A stretch of 64,000 nucleotides of DNA from Elmis aenea. Lineage: Eukaryota; Arthropoda; Insecta; Coleoptera; Elmidae. The stretch is taken from positions 32,358,788 to 32,422,787 of the forward strand of contig OX393581.1 in assembly GCA_947652605.1 (NCBI GenBank). The letters run 5' to 3'. Position numbers and translations under genes: made by a program. Within the stretch, counting starts at the first letter, position 1. The number at the start of each line of letters is the position of its first letter. The notes below the pieces were generated by a model that saw only the letters and a program-made list of their open reading frames with translations, was not told the DNA's origin and did not search any database. Shown one piece after another: positions 35,480 to 47,858 of this stretch.

Positions 35480-35779
35480 GATGTACGACAGCGAAACTTG
35501 GATTCCCCCACACAACGAGACATGAATAAAATAGAAATAAGAAAAGTGAAATATACCAATAACGGCCAAATATAAAACTAAAACAGAAAAAAAACAAGTA
35601 ATTTACGATCAAAAAATAGAAGAAACTTGGGAGAAATACAAAAAACACATTAATAGAACGAAACAACAAATATTACCAAAGATAATAAAAAAGCATAAGC
35701 CAAGAGAAAAAAGAGAAGTTGGGAGACCCATGAACAACTATGATAATGTATCAAGAAGGCGGAACAGGCAGTTCGCCTA
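35480..35779 (+). pseudogene. Lysine-rich decayed frame, possibly the end of a retroelement ORF
   Basis: From about 35568 one frame runs open for 70 codons to TAA at 35777-35779. It passes through TWEKYKKHIN, KIIKKHKPREKREVGRPMNN and RRRNRQFA; upstream the frame is broken. The K/R-rich 'GRPxxxYD' ending recalls the C-terminal tails of non-LTR or other retroelement polyproteins, but no catalytic motif is present. A hammerhead-like sequence starts 116 bases downstream, which would fit a retroelement origin. Identification is uncertain. Confidence 0.3.
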
Positions 35780-35894
35780 AATTATAAATTGATAAAGATG
35801 CTAAAAAAAAAAAAAATAAGCGGTGAACAGCTGTAGATTAATTTAAATAAATAAATTTAATTTAAAATCATTCCTCTCTTTTTCTAAGGATATT

Positions 35895-35954
35895 TTGTAG
35901 GAATGTTACTGACGAAGAGACGAGAATCTTGAAACTGGTCTAGCATTTCTACAA
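35895..35954 (+). ncRNA. Candidate hammerhead ribozyme
   Basis: The order is stem I 5' strand TTGTAGGAATGTTA (35895-35908), core CTGACGA (35909-35915), a hairpin (35916-35930), core GAAA (35931-35934), a minimal stem III C-TG-G, cleavage triplet GTC (35938-35940) and stem I 3' strand TAGCATTTCTACAA (35941-35954). The two stem I strands pair over 14 of 14 positions, with two G-U pairs. Both invariant core boxes and a preferred GUC site are present. Oddities: one extra A follows the first core box, and stem II is short (GAGA with TCTT around CGAGAA). Very short stem III is a feature of hammerheads in Penelope-like elements and retrozymes. Activity is not shown. Confidence 0.5.
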
Positions 35955-35999
35955 TAGATTTGAAAAAAAAAGTCAAGTGTTTTTAATTTAACTTATTTA

Positions 36000-37453
36000 T
36001 ATTATCCAATAATTATTGTGTTTAATTATATTTAAAAAAAAAAAATGTTTGCTTTGATATTATTGAAAAACTTAATCGTGAAAAAATTAAAGTGATTTGA
36101 AAATTATTTTCATTAAGATTGCGTCAATAATGAACAATTTACTTCAAAATAAAGCAATTAGTGAATACAGCATGTCTTAACGGATATACCGCGTATAATC
36201 TTTTTTCGTGACAGATAATTATATGATTGCCTAGCAAAGAATCTTCATTTACTGCTCATAATTACGCTTTACAATTTTTTATTAACATAATCATCACGTG
36301 AACCGAACATAATACATACAGCAGATATTGAACCTGTCTACAAACGAACGCCGTTTGTCTCGATATCCAACTCCCTGTCTGACTAAGCTGGATTCGCAAA
36401 ATCCGCAGGTAGCTTTTTCTTATGAATATTTATTATATTTTGCAATACTTCATAAAATTTGTACACCGCAAACACGACATGAAACTGATCGGTCGCATGT
36501 ACAGGCCGTATCATTTTACGCAAGATGTCATAAAAGCATTCCACACTCTCGGAACTGATAATCAAACATTTTAATAGCCATAAAAAAGGAAATTTACATA
36601 TAGTATTACACGCTCATTAACTAATCGCGTCCGAAGCTTTTAATATAAAGTAGTCAGTTGTAAGTAAATCATGGCTAGCTGGATGTAGTGAAATCTGATC
36701 CAGCAGTTGGTCATTACAGGGTCTAATATGTTCAATAAATATTGTGCAGCCACCGTATGAGATATGTATGAGACATTTATTCAAGTCGTGAAAGCAATAG
36801 GTGACATTTATTGATGTTTAAAACGATTTCCGCTGGGAATAATTGCTTTATTTAAATATATGTGAAGGAAATGAACGTAAAATATGGTTACCATAACATG
36901 AGGAAGAATTACCTAACTAATGTCTGTTTCAAATCTTTTTGTCTTTGACATAAAGTTGATTATTCCCCTTTTTTTAAATTTGGTTAAAATTAGATAATTG
37001 AGCTCTTTAATGTTTTTTTTTACATTTTTTAAAATAAATCTTGTTTGTAAAAGCTGACATGCTATAAGAAATCTTGGAAAAAATTCTTACTACGGTCTTA
37101 CAGCAATATTTTTTTAAAGATTTTTAATTTGCGTTCTCAATTTTAATGTATTGATTTTTAAATGCCACCAAGGTGTTTCCATCCTCTTGGCCATGTAAAT
37201 AAATGAATACTCTTAATTACAATGTTTTCAAAAAGTGTGAGTATGATGTGAAGACAATTATGCATAAGTGAGAGTCGGTAGCAAATTTTTTTCGGATATA
37301 TATACAAAATGAAGTAAATGCTGTTATTAAACTAAATGCAGAAAGGTTGTCTTGGTGACTTGCTGATACCTAACATTTTCTTAAAAAAGTTTTGTCAAGT
37401 GTTGAAATTTTTACGTGACGGTAAATTAAAAAACATTTCCTCTCAAATATTGA
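36000..37453. other. AT-rich intergenic DNA
   Basis: Only short chance frames were seen. Confidence 0.45.
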
Positions 37454-37461
37454 CTAAAAAC

Positions 37462-37909
37462 CAGGGACCCGAACCGGAACTGAAACAAGAACCGGAACTT
37501 TTTCATGAACCATGAACCGGAACTGAACCTTTTATTTAAAAAATCACAAAACCACAAAATCGATCCGAACCGACTGGTGAGATCCGGTTCAAACCGCTTC
37601 AACCGGTTCACACAAAGGTTCGGTCCAATTATTTCTTTTAATGACATTGTAAATTTTTTATTTTCGTAATTTTGATAACATTTAACAAAAATGGAAAAAT
37701 TACTGTCAGTTCAATTTATAAATACGCATTTTTATCATATTTTGCATTAAACCGGAACCGGAACTGAACCGTTGCCGCTGAACTGGTTACCGAATCATTA
37801 TAAAATAAAAACCGGTGTTTCGGAAAATCGGAACGTAAACCGAAAAGTTAATATTTATCGAGCCGGTAACTGGGAACTGAACCGTTATTCTTTGCGGTTC
37901 GGGTCCATG
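37462..37909. mobile_element. hAT MITE tiled with ACCGGAAC/GGTTC motifs
   Basis: Ends 'cagggacccgaaccgg' and 'gcggttcgggtccatg' are flanked by ctaaaaac and ctaaaacc (7 of 8 identical). Both subterminal regions are built of aaccggaact and gaaccggt words. No transposase frame. Confidence 0.85.
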
Positions 37910-38960
37910 CTAAAACCTTTTAGTGCCATTAAAAAAAAATAATACCGTTTATTTATAATTTAAAAATTGTACATTATTTAAATATATTTACATGGTTTAT
38001 TTCGATTATTTTTCAAAACAAAGGAGCTAATATGAACAAGAAATATAAAATTAATCTTTGGTACACCCTGTAGGTATAGTGTGTATAGGATTTTATATTT
38101 ATTTAAAATCTTTGCTTATCCAAAAACGTGGTTAAAGTTTTAACTTGCAATGTTTTTAAAATACTTGTTAAGTGCAAATACGAAAAAATCAGTACGGCTA
38201 TTCTCTTGCTTCGAACGATGTTCAAGATTACTAATAACACGTAATAACTGACAAATAAAAACAAACGGAGTTCCTTTTTAGTGAGTTATTTAAAATTATT
38301 GGTAATATCTTCTATAATTTCAATCGCAAGATTTGTGTTTCTGAAGATTTTTTCCTTTTGATATATTTAAAAAAATCTATTCTCTAAATATTTCTAATTT
38401 ATTCCATCGAAATTTAAAATTAGGAGTCATAATTAAGTAACTATCTAAATTACATGTTTATCGAAGTGTGAAGTGTCGATAGCGTGTCCGACTCAAGTAT
38501 GTGGTCTAATTTGTAAGGGTCTAACTTATAAATTGAAACGCGAAGACCTGAAATCAGTGACCATATAAGTCCCTCTCGAAATAATAGGATTATGGGCAAT
38601 GACCTTTGTATTTTGCTAGATCATTTGTATAATTTTATACCATTTTCTTGCTTTGCCTGTTTTGTATATACTCTTTTATACACTACATATGGTACTGATT
38701 TTTTATTGAATATATTTAAGGACATTGTATTTAATGTTCGTGTCTTAAATGTATCGTGTTTTAGGCTAGTGCTACAAATATTTATTTCTATAGGTAAGCA
38801 GTCGTATTTTTACGTAGATGTATTAATAAAAATAATTTATTGCCTATATAGTATTGTCTCCATATTCGCAGATTCGTGTTTTTAGGGTGACGGTAAAGCC
38901 TAAAACGGCTAACAGGGTATTTAAATGAGAAAGTGTGGATAAATGTCGTAAAAGGCTCAT
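37910..38960. other. AT-rich intergenic DNA
   Basis: An isolated 'acaccctgta' at about 38063 hints at an old mariner-type end; no partner was found. Confidence 0.4.
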
Positions 38961-38962
38961 AT

Positions 38963-39866
38963 ACAGTGATGCGCAAAAGTATGGAAACAGACAAATATCT
39001 AAAATACTATTGTAGATATTACAATGAAGTTTGGAAACCAAGCGTTATCGTATTTTTCGAATTCGGTAAAATTATTAAGGTTGCAATACGACTTCCGGTT
39101 CAACCGGAAACGGACTCAAACTTTGAAATTTTAAATGAAACTCCCTGTATATTTTTATATTTTTGGATTCCTCTTAAAAGTTACTTTAAGATGTTTGTGG
39201 TTAGGTATATGGGTCTAAAGTCAACCGTGTTCGTAAAATGTACATTTTTATGAAAATTTTGAGTAATACAGCATAATTACCGCTGTCTTCCTTCATAACC
39301 TTCTCGAAAATTTTACGTGTCCCTAATAATTTACAATAAAATCGCAATATCTCGAAAAATATCAGTTTTCGGTATAATACATGGTTAATGATTTTGAAAG
39401 ACAATCAAATTTTTTACAATACTATATAAAAGCATATAGGGAGTTGTATTTTAGAAAAATGAGTTAACGTTGTATAAAGTTTCACCAAGCGTAAAAACCG
39501 CTCTGTATAATATTTTAAAAATGTAGCTAGCGCAAAGTGTTAATAAATCTATTGTCAATCTAATTTTCAAAAGAAATTCTACTGCTTTTTTAAAGAACAA
39601 ATGTTGAAAGAAGTCGAAAGTGCTGTATCACTCAAAATTGTCAGAAAAATGTAAATTTTACGAAAACGGTTGACTTTAGACCCATATAACCTCAAATATT
39701 CTAAAGTAAATTTTAAGAGGAATCCAAAAATATAAAAATGTACAGGGTGTTCCATTTAAAATTACAAAATTTGAGTCCGTTTCCGGTTGAACCGGAAGTC
39801 GTATTGCAACCTTGATATTTTCTTCGAATCCGAAAAATACGAAAACACTTGATACAAAATTTCATG
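38963..39866. mobile_element. Fold-back element (family G), right end truncated
   Basis: TA-CAGTGATGCGCAAAAGTATGG at the left. The arms pair from about 39035-39235 with 39650-39850 through modules such as 'cttccggttcaaccgg' and 'ggattcctcttaaaa'. The right arm stops before a matching end. The centre resembles the inside of the family D element (gcaaagtgttaat). Confidence 0.7.
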
Positions 39867-39869
39867 GTA

Positions 39870-41000
39870 CGATATAAAGAAACAAGAAGTAAGATCAGAG
39901 AGACAATATAAACATCTGGGACTATTTGAACGGGAGTACAGAATACTTACGTTCAATTTGACGTCTCCAGGAAGTGTTGACACGTAATTTCTGTGAATAC
40001 GGATAAAACAATGTTTATAATTACTATCTCTATGGTTTTAAATTTGATAGAACGTATTTTCCGATTTCCAAAACGCGCTTCTTTTCCCTAAAAATGCTGA
40101 AACGAAAATGTTGATTTGCCAAAGTCTGGAAGTCTATTTTTTAATAAATCGTTTGCGTATATTTAGCCTGTGTCGTAGGGTAATTGCGAGTAAATGCCAC
40201 AAGTTTACTCCCTTGTGAGTTGCGTACTTTCATCTAAAGATAAAGAATTTTTGGCTTTTTAGGATAAAGATTTAAATACCTACCAATATTTTTTTTATTG
40301 ATTTTTTTTGTAACTTACCAATTTTTTGAAGATTACTTTCCTTTTTTGTGTGAGGTTATATCCTAAAATTATTTTTTCAAAACAAGTTTATAGAAAAAAA
40401 GCAGTACCTACGTCGTACCAGCCCATGCTTGTTTTAGGCCAGCAAATACTATATTTAAATTTTCCAATATTAACATTAATTTATGTTTTTTAATCACTCG
40501 AAAACCTGCGTGACTCATAATATGTGTATTTTGATAGGATAAAAAAGTTCTTTTGTTTTATGTTTTTTATAACCACTTTTATAACATTTGTATTTGTACA
40601 CTTAATATTCCTAACGAATTTGATTCGTGTTTATTCAACAATTTTTAGTTATTGGTATCGAAGTCAATCGAAACCTTACTTCAAGTTCTGACGTTTTTAA
40701 TTAACCAGTTTTTATTCAATTAAATTTAGTTTGTAAATGCCCAAACTATCATAAAATTTATTTGATAGCTATCGAGATAGACAGTCACGTGGTTATGTAA
40801 TAAACGAACATATCTATTTTGAGAGCTAATTTCATACTCCTATATTTTTCGAGAATGCAACAGATGGGTAATTAAAACAGTTTTTTTTTGTTCTCTAGAT
40901 TTCGACTGTTTACACTTTATAAAAACATCGAATGATTCATGTTAAATATAAATACATTGAAGTGTATTATTATTAAAAATTACTTATTTAATTTCTACAA
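39870..41000. other. AT-rich intergenic DNA
   Basis: Nothing supportable was found. Confidence 0.45.
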
Positions 41001-41007
41001 AGATTCA

Positions 41008-41050
41008 CTGTAGAAAAGCTACACCAGTTTCGAGGCTTGCGTCTCTTCAG
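41008..41050 (-). ncRNA. Hammerhead-like motif, decayed copy
   Basis: Read on the minus strand: CTGAAGAGACGCAAGCC, TCGAAAC, TGGTGTAGC, then TTTTCTACA. It aligns to the candidate at 35895 with a three-base gap in the first core box. A matching stem I 5' strand is not evident, so it is probably inactive. Confidence 0.28.
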
Positions 41051-41137
41051 CATTAAGATTATTTTCTTATTTACATACACGAATAGTATTAACCGGAAAT
41101 AAAGTAGATGAATAAAAGCTAAACAAAAAATTATATA

Positions 41138-41167
41138 CCGATGAAGAGACGAGAGTCTCGAAACTGG
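41138..41167 (+). ncRNA. Hammerhead-like motif, decayed copy
   Basis: CCGATGA, a perfect hairpin GAGAC-GAGA-GTCTC, then GAAAC and TGG. The first core box has C for the invariant U, and the cleavage site reads GCA instead of GTC. It lies about 100 bases from, and opposite to, the copy at 41008-41050. Confidence 0.28.
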
Positions 41168-41169
41168 CA

Positions 41170-43370
41170 GAGATTGTTTAATTAAACTATTCTACGTTTA
41201 AATAAAATGATCTACTTACATGTATATACCGAATTGATTATTATATATTGTATTCGTATACCCTTTTCTATAATAATGAGAGGCAGTTTATCGTGACTTA
41301 TTGATGTTATAGCAATGTGATTTATATTTAGACTATGTAATTGTCATCGATAAATTATATTTCAGTGAGCAGAAATTAGAGTTCTTAAAATTTTGTACCA
41401 TCTGTACAAAACTTTTGTAGTTGAAGTAGTCATTATTTTTTTTATCAGTGCTGTTTTCCGCAAATATGTATTCAGTACAGATATTGAAGGTCAATATACA
41501 TGACGCAATATTGTTCTTTGAACGTTCAAGTGATAAAACGTATTACGCACCCGTATGTTAGTTCTATCGATTATCAGAAATGGTGGAACCTGTTGTTATT
41601 TTATTGATACACATAAACCATGCTTGTGGTTATTTTTATTTATTAAGCCATTCGTTGGGATAATAAGGGAGCACAGACTTAATTAAAAGTGTAATAAAAT
41701 TCGTTTAACAACATAATAAAAATGTAGCACTAAACTGTGGACGAAATTTCGGAATGATTGAAATTTATATCTACATCAACATACATTGTACAATATATGG
41801 TGGTAGGACGTTGCTGCTTACACAGACCTGATAATATTAGCAGAGTTTTAAACCGCTGCCCAGTAAAAATTCAAAAACAGTTTTTAAAATTCAGTTATAA
41901 AATAAGTATTCAGAGTTAACAATTCAAATCACAATAAAAAATCTTTTCGCACAGTAAAATATTAACGCAATTTTTAAAAAACCATCCTCTCGGTAAATAG
42001 AGTAAACTTTTTTTTCCTTTGTTATTTAAATTTTGTATTCAGGCCAATCGCCGATTTCGGGGCGGGTTCGCATACCTGAAGTTTTTTCGATTTCAGTTAG
42101 CAGTGCATTCGCGAGCTCTGTGGTTGTTCTGATACAATTTATAGAGAAACGTTTTAAGGAAAAGCTGCAATTGTTTACAAAATAAAAACTCAAACTTTTT
42201 AATAATCATGTTTTAAAAACAAAATTTTACTGCAATTAAAATAATTAATTATTAATACTGTTGGTCTTCTGTACCTCAAGTACTAGCGTTTGTATAGTGG
42301 CTCTAATTAAGTGATTTTTTCATTATGTATGTATGAAATCGCCAAAAAGTAGTTGGTGAATCTATAAGTATAAAGTTTTGGTTGTACCACAAAAATATAA
42401 TTTCCTTTGCTTTTTTATCCAAACGCAGTAGATAACAGATGGTAACATTACAATGACTTGATCACATGCACTTACATGATAATATACATACATTAACTAG
42501 TATTTTAAGACTTTTTATTTTTGCACAAAAATGTACCTATTCATTATTCTAATCTTCATAAAATTCCCAAGTTTTGCTTTACGACTCGATTCAAATGTGT
42601 TGGTATAAAGCTTATTAATATTTGTGTACACAACGAACAAATCTAATAAAATTTTATTACATTGATTTAAGATTTGTTTGTTAGTTTAACTTTTATGCTG
42701 TTTATTTGTGTTGACCTATATACTGTTGCATTCTGTACTATATTTGAACATTAATATTTAGATGTTTAGGTCGGCCTCGGTGCTTTGCGATAACCTTTAA
42801 CAAAAATACACAAGTTTGAAAACAAATAAAGTTAGTTTGATAGACTGACGACAGCAATTTTGCAAAATATCATGTTGTAACTCTATATTTACTTTTGGTA
42901 TAAAGTAAATAATAGTAATTGTCAAATTTTTAGATGAATAAAGTTTTGACTACTTTTTAAAACTTATTATTTCTATTAATTACCCTTAGCAGTGTCTTAA
43001 AATAAATATTAATTTTTTTACATCGACATTCACTAAATAATTTTTGCTAATTATCCTCCAAAAATATTATTTGTGTGTATTACGTTTTTTTAAATCTTTA
43101 TTTTGATAATTGTGAAAGTTTTAAAGCTCTTGTGTTCTGAATGTTTAAATAAATTTAAAAAAGTTTAACAAATGTGCCATTAACGATGTAGAAATATATT
43201 TAGTACGTTGCTGTTTATTCGCCTGAATTATTGTGTTGTGTTGTAAAATTACATTTTCTAATATTTGAAGTTGTACTGAACATGAATATCAATTGAAAAA
43301 TAAGTTACTTCTTGATATAACCAATAAAGTTTTAATTATGATACAAGCAAAATATGACTATATAACAAAA
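41170..43370. other. AT-rich intergenic DNA
   Basis: No gene or element ends were recognised. Confidence 0.45.
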
Positions 43371-43373
43371 TAT

Positions 43374-43647
43374 TTTTCCGACGACCACTATGTAAAGCGA
43401 GTAATTTCGCACGGCTTGCTGCTACTGAAAATGACAAATTGCGCATGACACCGGAAATTGTGTGCAAAGTTCACTTTGCGTGTGTAAAGTGACGATTTCC
43501 GCTACATTACACACGCTAAACGCGCTGTCAAGTTAACGTGAAGCAAATCTAACCTCACAAGTGTCAAGTGTCACCAACGTCAAAAAAATGTTATTTTCAC
43601 AACTTTTTTGCAGAATTAATGATTATGTCTAAGTGGTCGTCGGAAAA
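43374..43647. mobile_element. Small MITE with TTTTCCGACGACCACT ends
   Basis: A 16-base perfect inverted repeat bounds 274 bases whose inside is GC-richer than its surroundings. No clear target duplication was seen. No coding frame. Confidence 0.65.
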
Positions 43648-43650
43648 GCA

Positions 43651-43790
43651 TAGTGTACAACACGTGCTGAATTGAATATTTCACACTCGTATGACTGAGC
43701 CACTCGCCTGACGGCTCGTGGCTCAACTGTCATACTCGTGTGAAATATTCAACTTTCAGCACTAGTTGTACAATATACTATTACAAAATT
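43651..43790. repeat. 140-base palindrome
   Basis: Arms centred on 'cgcctgacggc' pair through 'gtgtacaacacgtgctg', 'gaatatttcacactcgta' and 'tgactgagccac'. It touches the right end of the MITE at 43374-43647. It may be a separate fold-back or part of a compound element. Confidence 0.7.
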
Positions 43791-44356
43791 TTTGTATTTA
43801 ATATTTATTTTATACCATTAAAAAAAAACAATTGTTTGCTAATCTTATTCACGCTATCTTCGTGTAATTTTTAGAGTAACATTTCCTTATTTACTGATCA
43901 TTGTTTTCGTAAAGACATAATTAAATTATTTGTGAAATTAAAATGAATAACAAAAGTAGATTGTTTTGTGATACAATTTATTTCATTAAATAAAGCTTAA
44001 CAAGAAAATATATGAGCCTTTGATTTTAAAGTGAGACAAGTCCATATTTTGTTATTGCGAAATATTGGTAATGGTAATTTTTATGTATTTTATAGTACAC
44101 ATATATTATAAATCGTTTAGTACCTACCATCGACGTGTATATGTTAAAAATTTATACTTAGTCTGAAAAGTTTAGTAAAAATCAAACTATTTGAACTTTA
44201 CAAAATAACAAAAAAATAAACAAAAATCGAATGTTATCATAAAAAAAACAGAATACCAAACACGAGGTGTTCAGTGTCTTTATTTGCATATTATTATATT
44301 ATAACATTGGCCTAAATAATCCAATTGCTTTAAATTTACAAACTTTTAATATTTTA

Positions 44357-44830
44357 AAAACAAATAATAAACGTCGACATAAAAAATTAGACTTTAATGT
44401 ATTCAAGCAGTGGCGGTCACTTTGAATACATTAGTCATTTTTTTTGTCGACGTTTATTGTTTGATTCCATTTTTATAAAAAAAAAAGATTTGATGTTTTT
44501 TTGTTGTTAAATAGACTGTTTGCTATGATTTGAATAATCTTTGAACTGATTTTTCTCGAAAATTTTCTTATGTACCTATGCATACTTTGTTAATACATGG
44601 TCGGATTCAGAATTAAATTCTCTATCCGAATCAACGAAAAAATTTATACTATGTAATTTAAAAAAAAAACAGTTGCCTATCGCGGGTTTGACATACGTCA
44701 TCGTAGAGGTAACAAATGCACATCACCTAATAGAATATTTGTCGCCGTTTCCAAAAATATAAGGTTTGTTGGGGTTATTTTCAATAATTTAAAAGTTATA
44801 GGGGTGCGACAGTCAAACTGAATCACCCGG
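44357..44830. mobile_element. Right half of a family B fold-back
   Basis: It matches the centre and right arm of 5074-5994, from the 'aataaacgtcgacataaaaa' centre to 'gaatcacccgg' followed by TA. It keeps its own small central palindrome (about 44368-44462). Confidence 0.8.
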
Positions 44831-44920
44831 TATATTTTCGTTAATAATTTTTATTAAGTACTTTATGAATATCTTTGACTTTTATTATTTAAAATTATCA
44901 TGATGAACAGGAGGTATACA

Positions 44921-45190
44921 GGGTGATTCAGTTCGACTGTCGCACCTCTATAATTTTGTTATTTTAAGAGGAAACCCCCATAAATCTTATAGTTTTGTAA
45001 ATCATGGAAAATTCTCTATCGAATAACGTTCAAATGTTTTTTCTACGATGAAATATGTCTGACTGGCGATTGTCAACTTTTTTAAAAATTACATTGATTT
45101 TTTTTGTTATTGATTCTGATAGAGAATTAAATTTTAAATCCGATAGTACATTCACAAATAAGCATATAATGGAAAATGTTTAAGAAAAAT
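44921..45190. mobile_element. Diverged left half of a family B-like element
   Basis: TA-CAGGGTGATTCAGTTCGACTG followed by sequence similar in order to the left arm of family B (gtcgcacctctataa, 'gagaatt', 'acgatgaa'). No right end. Confidence 0.65.
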
Positions 45191-45199
45191 GGGTTTAAA

Positions 45200-46600
45200 A
45201 GCTATTTATTATTTTTCACAAAATCGTTGTTTTTAACTAAACAAAATACGATCGCTGCAGTAACTGACATTTTATAATTTGTCTAATTGTGTTTTATTAC
45301 TTTTCGGCTCATATATTAGGTATAAAAAGAATGTTATTGACAATGAAGGTACAAATAACAGGTACATTTAATCTTACAGGCACAACTGATAACATTTTTA
45401 GGTCGCGTGTTGTAACTGGGATGACAAAATTTATTCGTTGATAAAGCTACGTATTTAAATTAAACTACAGGAAAATAATCTTTTGAGCAACAGCTATTTG
45501 TAATTGTTATTTTAAATTTCCATCAATAAAAATGATTTTATAAAGTTTCGATGTTCTATTATTGTTAATAAAAATAGACTTTTAAATAATACAAAACACA
45601 CTTTAGTTATACATCTACTGATTTTTGTCTTTGTTTTTATTTTAACCAAATTAGTATCTCATTACATACGTACGGATTAAGCAAAGGGCCGCGTTTACAT
45701 AGTAATTCCGTTTGTTAATTAAACACCGTCTGATACATATAGTAGTAATTACGTGTTAACTTGGCTGTGGGTAACTTCTTTTACGACACTTTGAGGAAAG
45801 CGGCGAACTAATAATCGTTTTGCAGTGATTTATATTTTATAGTAGGTTTGTGCACTAATTAACCGCTGGCGCCGCTCAACAATTAAAACAGTATCGCTAA
45901 GAGAAGTAAAAATGACAACCGCTTATAATCATGTACCGTAAGGTAATTACCGTTTTAAATAAGTCTTAGGGGCATGTTTGAATGATTTGTGGCCGCGGTG
46001 CTAAAAAATTGGAGCCTCCTACTATAACTGGTTTAAAATTGTATGGTTTATTTACTCCCTTGGATGCATTGCGCATTTTTGGGGTCAGATTACTAAAATA
46101 GAAACAGAAACACGTGCCTGAAAGCTTTCGAGCTTAGGGAACTTTGATCTGTGTCTAGAAAAAAGAAAGAAGAACTAATTAACAAATAAATTGGAGCTTG
46201 TAGCTTTTGCGATTTTCTAAGAATGTAATAAAAATAAATAATACAATTGGTGTGGTTATTATACCTACACTTGTACAACTGCACGGAGACACCCATCGTC
46301 ATGGAATTTCATGGTTATCTTTGTTTTTAATAGTGTTACCGAAGTTTTTAGTGAGATTTTTTTTGTTTTTTGTTCTGTCAGTTAAAAATTTTTACTCCAA
46401 AATAAGGATTTTTTGAATAATTCCGATCGACATTAGGTTTGTTCCAGCAGTGCATTTTGTAGTAATTCACACAAAGACGCTTTGAAGACATGCCTAACTG
46501 CGAATGACATTTGAGACAATTGGGTTCATAGAAATTGATTCATCGCAAGTGTAACCAGCAGTACTAACACAACATGAGTAGGACTGGGCAGACGATGCAT
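45200..46600. other. Intergenic DNA
   Basis: No supportable feature was seen. Confidence 0.4.
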
Positions 46601-46611
46601 TGCTACCATTG

Positions 46612-46618
46612 TATAAAA
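46612..46618 (+). promoter_or_regulatory. TATA-like box before candidate exon
   Basis: TATAAAA followed by a GC-richer stretch (cagcgtttgtcggcgacgg) from 46650 and the ATG exon at 46752. Spacing would put transcription start near 46640-46650. Confidence 0.28.
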
Positions 46619-46751
46619 ATATAAAGGAAAGAGCTTTTAATATTATACAGCAGCGTTTGTCGGCGACGGAAATGACGACATAAAAGGCTTCTCATGGCGG
46701 CCGATTTTGACAAGTCAAAAAGTTAAGAAATTTGGAGTTTTTTGTCCTACA

Positions 46752-46809
46752 ATGGTTAGCTGCAAATCCTGTAGTCTTACTAAGTCAAAAAATATTAAGG
46801 ATAAGAAAG
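46752..46809 (+). CDS. Candidate first coding exon, possibly THAP-type zinc finger
   Basis: ATG at 46752 opens 19 codons, MVSCKSCSLTKSKNIKDKK plus one base, ending at a full-consensus donor (AAAG|gtaagt) in phase 1. A start with M-V-x-C-x2-C followed by a basic stretch and a phase-1 break resembles the first exon of THAP-domain proteins, DNA-binding zinc fingers found in host genes and P-type transposases. There the next exon would begin with an (I/S)xFH motif. I could not find that exon downstream, and two short upstream ATGs precede this one. So the exon call is tentative and the family assignment is inference. Confidence 0.32.
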
Positions 46810-46886
46810 GTAAGTAGACATTAATATTTTGTAGTGTAATCGTGTATTGAAAATTTGATGAGGTTTGTCAAAAAGGTATGACATAT

Positions 46887-47082
46887 CAGTGGCGTGCATT
46901 TGTGTACAACATATTTTTTAACTCCCATAATAAACAATCCAAATATTGATGTACGCTATTGTTTTTTGAATATCCCTCAACCACAAAACAAGAAATAAAT
47001 AAGTAAATAACAGGCTCAAGTCAAAACTAAGCAAGTATTTACATTTTTTAATACATATTAAAAAATATTAGGTACGCCACTG
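46887..47082. mobile_element. Short hAT-type MITE
   Basis: Ends 'cagtggcgtgcatttgtgta' and 'ggtacgccactg' form a 10-12 base inverted repeat of the CAGTGGCGTA type. The 8-bp flanks do not match clearly. Confidence 0.6.
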
Positions 47083-47858
47083 AGAAGCGGAAACATGCAT
47101 CCGCCATATTGATAAGCCTTTTTGGGCGCCTTGGGATCGCTAAAATGCTCCCTTTTTCTTTTTATACAATGATTGCTACCAGAGGCCACGTTAGTTTTAG
47201 ACAGCGCATGAGTGTACAAATCCAGCGGCAGTTCTTTTTTTCGTTCATGAACTATATCTAGATATTTACTGTCCACAAAATAGTAAATGAATTGATCCGA
47301 TAATCGTTGAAACAGCCGACTAACCGTCTGGTGAACTATCAGAGACTGCTAAAAATTAATTAAATACCTCACCCCCTTTTGCTCCTATTGGGTAATCCAT
47401 CACTGGAATACCAAATAGATTTTTTAAAAAGTAGTCGTGCTATGAATGAAATCCCCTATCAAGTCCATTTAATTCTAATTATTGTACGTAGGGTGTAAGG
47501 TGTTGCCACAATAGTAAATACGGTAATTTTTTGTCTAGTAAATTTGTCCAATATTTGCTAGAAAAATGGTTAAAACTGAAAGAATTTAGCAGCAAAGCTG
47601 GCGCCCCTATAACTTGGCGCCCGCGTTGCAGGCACGCTCCTGCCGGCCTTGATTGTCAACATTGGGTGAAGCCCTGGCCTAAATCTTCAGTGTCGGTAAA
47701 AATAAAAAATATCTTAAATCCGTCTAAAACTAATATCCGAAATCCGAAAGGATGATTCTAATAAACGACCAAAATGCAGTGGATTTTACCATTTTGAATT
47801 GGTAATCATAATGAACGTGTGCTCTGTGGTTAGGTACTTTGCTTTTATGTTCTGGGAA
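47083..47858. other. Intergenic DNA with a GC-rich fragment
   Basis: The stretch 47590-47680 (tggcgcccgcgttgcaggca and neighbours) is GC-rich and opens a 74-codon frame. It looks like a repeat fragment, not a gene. Otherwise nothing. Confidence 0.35.
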
